Source: an uncultured Croceitalea sp.
Lineage (GTDB): Bacteria > Bacteroidota > Bacteroidia > Flavobacteriales > Flavobacteriaceae
DNA: 64,000 nt
Reading direction: 5' to 3'
NCBI GenBank assembly: GCA_947495075.1
Contig: CANLXH010000002.1
Coordinates: 1,261,849 to 1,325,848 of the forward strand
Shown here one piece after another: positions 61,820 through 64,000 of the stretch. The position numbers were made by a program, and so were the translations under genes. The notes under the pieces are model-generated. The model saw nothing but the letters and a program-made list of their open reading frames with translations. It was not told the DNA's origin and made no database searches. Within the stretch, counting starts at the first letter, position 1. Every line of letters starts with the position of its first letter.

Positions 61820-63838
61820 ATGAAATACTTTCCTCTGGTTATTATCCTATTAGCCTTTTGTCAGTTAAATGCTCAAATAAAGCCTAGTCCAAAACTTAAT
61901 ACAAAAGATTCTTTATCAAGAGATTCCGTTGGTTTTAGTAAGGATATTTTAAAACCAAAAAAAAAGAACCAAACAAAACCATTAACAGCAGAAGATTATA
62001 AACTAATTTCTCTCAAAAGAGATACTACTTCTTTAGATACTACTTTATCGATAAAGAAAGAATACAAATACAACTATTTAAGAAGAGATGATTTTGAATT
62101 AATGCCATTCTCTAATATTGGACAACCATATAATTCACTTGGAAGAAATTTTGAAAACAACTCAATCTATCCACAATTAGGAGCAGTAGCTAAAAATCAA
62201 AAGTATCTTGAAGTAGAAGATATCCTCTATTACAATGTGCCTACACCATTAACTGAACTGATGTTTAAAACAACTTTTGAGCAAGGACAGTTTTTAGACG
62301 CTATGTTAACTCTTAATACATCTAAAAGATTTAATGTCTCTATTGCTTTTACTGGTTCTAGGTCTTTAGGTAAATATGATTTTGACCAAAGTGAAGCAGG
62401 TCTTTTTCGAACAACTTTTAACTATAGGACCAAGAATAATAGATATTGGGTTAGAGGGCATTATGCTTCACAAGACATTGAAACGGAAGAAAATGGAGGG
62501 CTTTTGGATAAAGAATTACAATTTGAATCTGGAAATGAAGACTTTTTAGATAGATCAAGAATAGATGTTGTCTTTAATAATTCTAATAATACTCTAGCTG
62601 ATAATCGAATACTGGGAAAACGGTACTTCTTGGATCATCAAATTAACCTTGTAAGACCAAGAAAAGATTCTTTAAAAACGAGGTCTACACTTTTAGCTAT
62701 TCAGCATCAATTTAACTATGAATCAAAGTTTTATCAATTTAACCAGACTACAGCAAATCCTAGTTTCGGTGATGCTTTTGTAACTCCCATTAAAGATAAA
62801 CCTACTCTTAAAACAATGTTTAATGAAGTGTCTGCTGTTTTTTCTAATAATACATTGGGTTCTTTATCAGGTAGTATAAGCTTGTACAATTACAACTATT
62901 TTTTTAATAGTATTCTTGTGCAGAGTGAGGAGCTTACTATACCCAATAGCTTAGAAGGGGAGGAGATTTCTGTGGGTGCTGATTATAAAAATAAAATTGG
63001 TCCATTGATGCTTTCGGGAAGGATTAGATATAACGTATCAGGTGAATTAGCAGGTAATTTATTTGATGCTAGCGCTACATACAAGATTAACGCTAACAAT
63101 TCTTTGACGGCTGCTATACATGGTTCTTCAAAAGCTCCAAATTTTAATTTTCTTTTATACCAAAGTGATTATCAAAATTTTAATTGGTTGTATGATAATT
63201 TTGAAAAACAACAAACTCAAAGTTTAACTTTTGGGTTTGATTCTAAATTTTTAGGTAACCTTTCTGCTAAATACTCGGCGATTGATAATTATACTTATTT
63301 TACCGCAAGTAACAGTATTACTCAAGGAGATATTGATAATGGCATCCAAAATGCATTTGTTAGACCCTTTCAAGAAAATGAGACTATAAATTATTTGAAG
63401 GTTAAATATCAAAAAGAGTTTAAGTGGAGAAAATGGGCATTGAATAATACGCTAATGTACCAGGAAGTTTCGCAAATAAATCAGGTATTAAATGTACCTA
63501 AATTTGTGACTCGTAACTCTTTATATTTTTCTAGTGATGTGTTTAGTAAAGCGATGTTTTTACAGACGGGGGTAACCTTCAAATACTTCACCGCTTATAA
63601 TATGGATGCCTATCATCCTTTATTAGGGGAGTTTTACACGCAGAATAATGAAGAATTGGGAGGGTTCCCATTAATAGACTTCTTTATTAATGCTAAAGTG
63701 CGCCAAACGCGAATTTTTTTAAAAGCAGAGCATCTAAATACTATTTGGACGAAACAATATAATTATTACTCTGCTCCAAACTATCCTTATAGAGATTTTG
63801 TGATAAGATTTGGTCTGGTTTGGAATTTCTTTTCATAA
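61820..63838 (+). CDS. putative porin (Bacteroidota outer-membrane beta-barrel)
   Basis: 672 residues. A signal peptide (FPLVIILLAFCQLNAQ) is followed by a Lys/Ser-rich leader, a conserved block with YNSLGRNFENNSIYPQLG and DILYYNVPTPLTELMFKT, and alternating strands to a C-terminal aromatic (RFGLVWNFFS). It fits the putative-porin family of Bacteroidota. Substrate unknown. Single gene with its own promoter region. Confidence 0.85.
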   Translation: MKYFPLVIILLAFCQLNAQIKPSPKLNTKDSLSRDSVGFSKDILKPKKKNQTKPLTAEDYKLISLKRDTTSLDTTLSIKKEYKYNYLRRDDFELMPFSNIGQPYNSLGRNFENNSIYPQLGAVAKNQKYLEVEDILYYNVPTPLTELMFKTTFEQGQFLDAMLTLNTSKRFNVSIAFTGSRSLGKYDFDQSEAGLFRTTFNYRTKNNRYWVRGHYASQDIETEENGGLLDKELQFESGNEDFLDRSRIDVVFNNSNNTLADNRILGKRYFLDHQINLVRPRKDSLKTRSTLLAIQHQFNYESKFYQFNQTTANPSFGDAFVTPIKDKPTLKTMFNEVSAVFSNNTLGSLSGSISLYNYNYFFNSILVQSEELTIPNSLEGEEISVGADYKNKIGPLMLSGRIRYNVSGELAGNLFDASATYKINANNSLTAAIHGSSKAPNFNFLLYQSDYQNFNWLYDNFEKQQTQSLTFGFDSKFLGNLSAKYSAIDNYTYFTASNSITQGDIDNGIQNAFVRPFQENETINYLKVKYQKEFKWRKWALNNTLMYQEVSQINQVLNVPKFVTRNSLYFSSDVFSKAMFLQTGVTFKYFTAYNMDAYHPLLGEFYTQNNEELGGFPLIDFFINAKVRQTRIFLKAEHLNTIWTKQYNYYSAPNYPYRDFVIRFGLVWNFFS

Positions 63839-63925
63839 AATTTCACTATATTTTATTTCCTAGCACCTGAAAATCAATAAGATGATTTTTTAGTTTTAAA
63901 AAGATTAAAAAATAGTTTCAGAAGT

Positions 63926-63957
63926 TTTGCTGAGTTAAAAAAAGGGTTTTATATTTG
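63926..63957 (+). promoter_or_regulatory. strong Bacteroidota promoter firing off the right edge
   Basis: TTTG (63926-63929), 20 bases, then TATATTTG (63950-63957) matches the TTTG / TAnnTTTG consensus very well. The transcript would start near 63964. No complete gene follows in the remaining bases. Confidence 0.6.
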
Positions 63958-64000
63958 CACCCGCTTTGCAGGATAAGTGAGGCGATAATTGCGGGAATTG

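Noticed and set aside
63958-64000. Start of a tRNA at the right edge
   Set aside because: The bases after the promoter do not form a recognisable acceptor/D-arm start within the window.

Overview
The window reads as a chromosome segment from a marine-type member of the Flavobacteriaceae (Bacteroidota). The evidence is low G+C with A-rich ribosome-binding regions, a SusC/SusD pair, a type IX secretion (T9SS) C-terminal sorting domain, a fused E1 alpha-beta 2-oxoacid dehydrogenase, TAnnTTTG-type promoter elements and many small flavobacterial lipoproteins. Genus cannot be assigned from the sequence alone. No rRNA, tRNA, CRISPR array, prophage or complete insertion sequence was found.

Region 1 (1-17380) is an aromatic and branched-chain amino acid catabolic block. 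The left edge carries the start of a phenylalanine 4-hydroxylase gene on the minus strand. A divergent TetR-type regulator follows, then a long phenylacetyl-CoA (paa) operon in the order paaE-A-B-C-D-G-H-I-J-[dead GIY-YIG gene]-Z-F-Y. Directly after it comes an E2 - aminotransferase - E1 operon for a 2-oxoacid dehydrogenase. An 18-bp operator-like sequence in front of paaE recurs with two mismatches in front of the E2 gene. No phenylacetate-CoA ligase (paaK) is present. This suggests that phenylalanine is transaminated and oxidatively decarboxylated straight to phenylacetyl-CoA, which the paa epoxidase then attacks. Small hairpin repeats (consensus CCTGC-TTTC-GCAGG) sit just upstream of several paa start codons and bracket the dead GIY-YIG gene.

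Region 2 (17381-27739) holds assorted single genes: DUF3291, a Gly/Trp-rich DUF4136 lipoprotein, a 52-residue cysteine-rich protein, a D-cysteine desulfhydrase-like enzyme, a LysM glucosaminidase, hemL, an MFS carrier, a VOC protein, an exported HIT protein, a GNAT and a frameshifted DinB-family gene. Region 3 (27798-30508) contains the most unusual gene. It encodes a Ser/Thr protein kinase fused to a SAMHD1/COG1078-type HD phosphohydrolase domain that has lost most of its metal ligands. A cluster of dispersed repeats lies immediately upstream.

Region 4 (30509-51084) encodes an ankyrin/PD40 protein, a class III nucleotidyl cyclase, a SatD-DUF3307 pair with palindromic promoter elements, a large zinc metalloprotease and two exported proteins built from an LGFDT-x2-YLP-x2-FNPY repeat. 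It also encodes an LRR protein, an SLC13 carrier, LysS, a membrane-tethered LuxR-type regulator, LipB, lipoproteins and RNase HII. Region 5 (51303-63838) is cell-surface related: SusC/SusD, a T9SS-secreted BNR/thrombospondin-3 protein translationally coupled to a lipoprotein, and a putative porin. The last 100 bases hold a strong promoter firing off the right edge.
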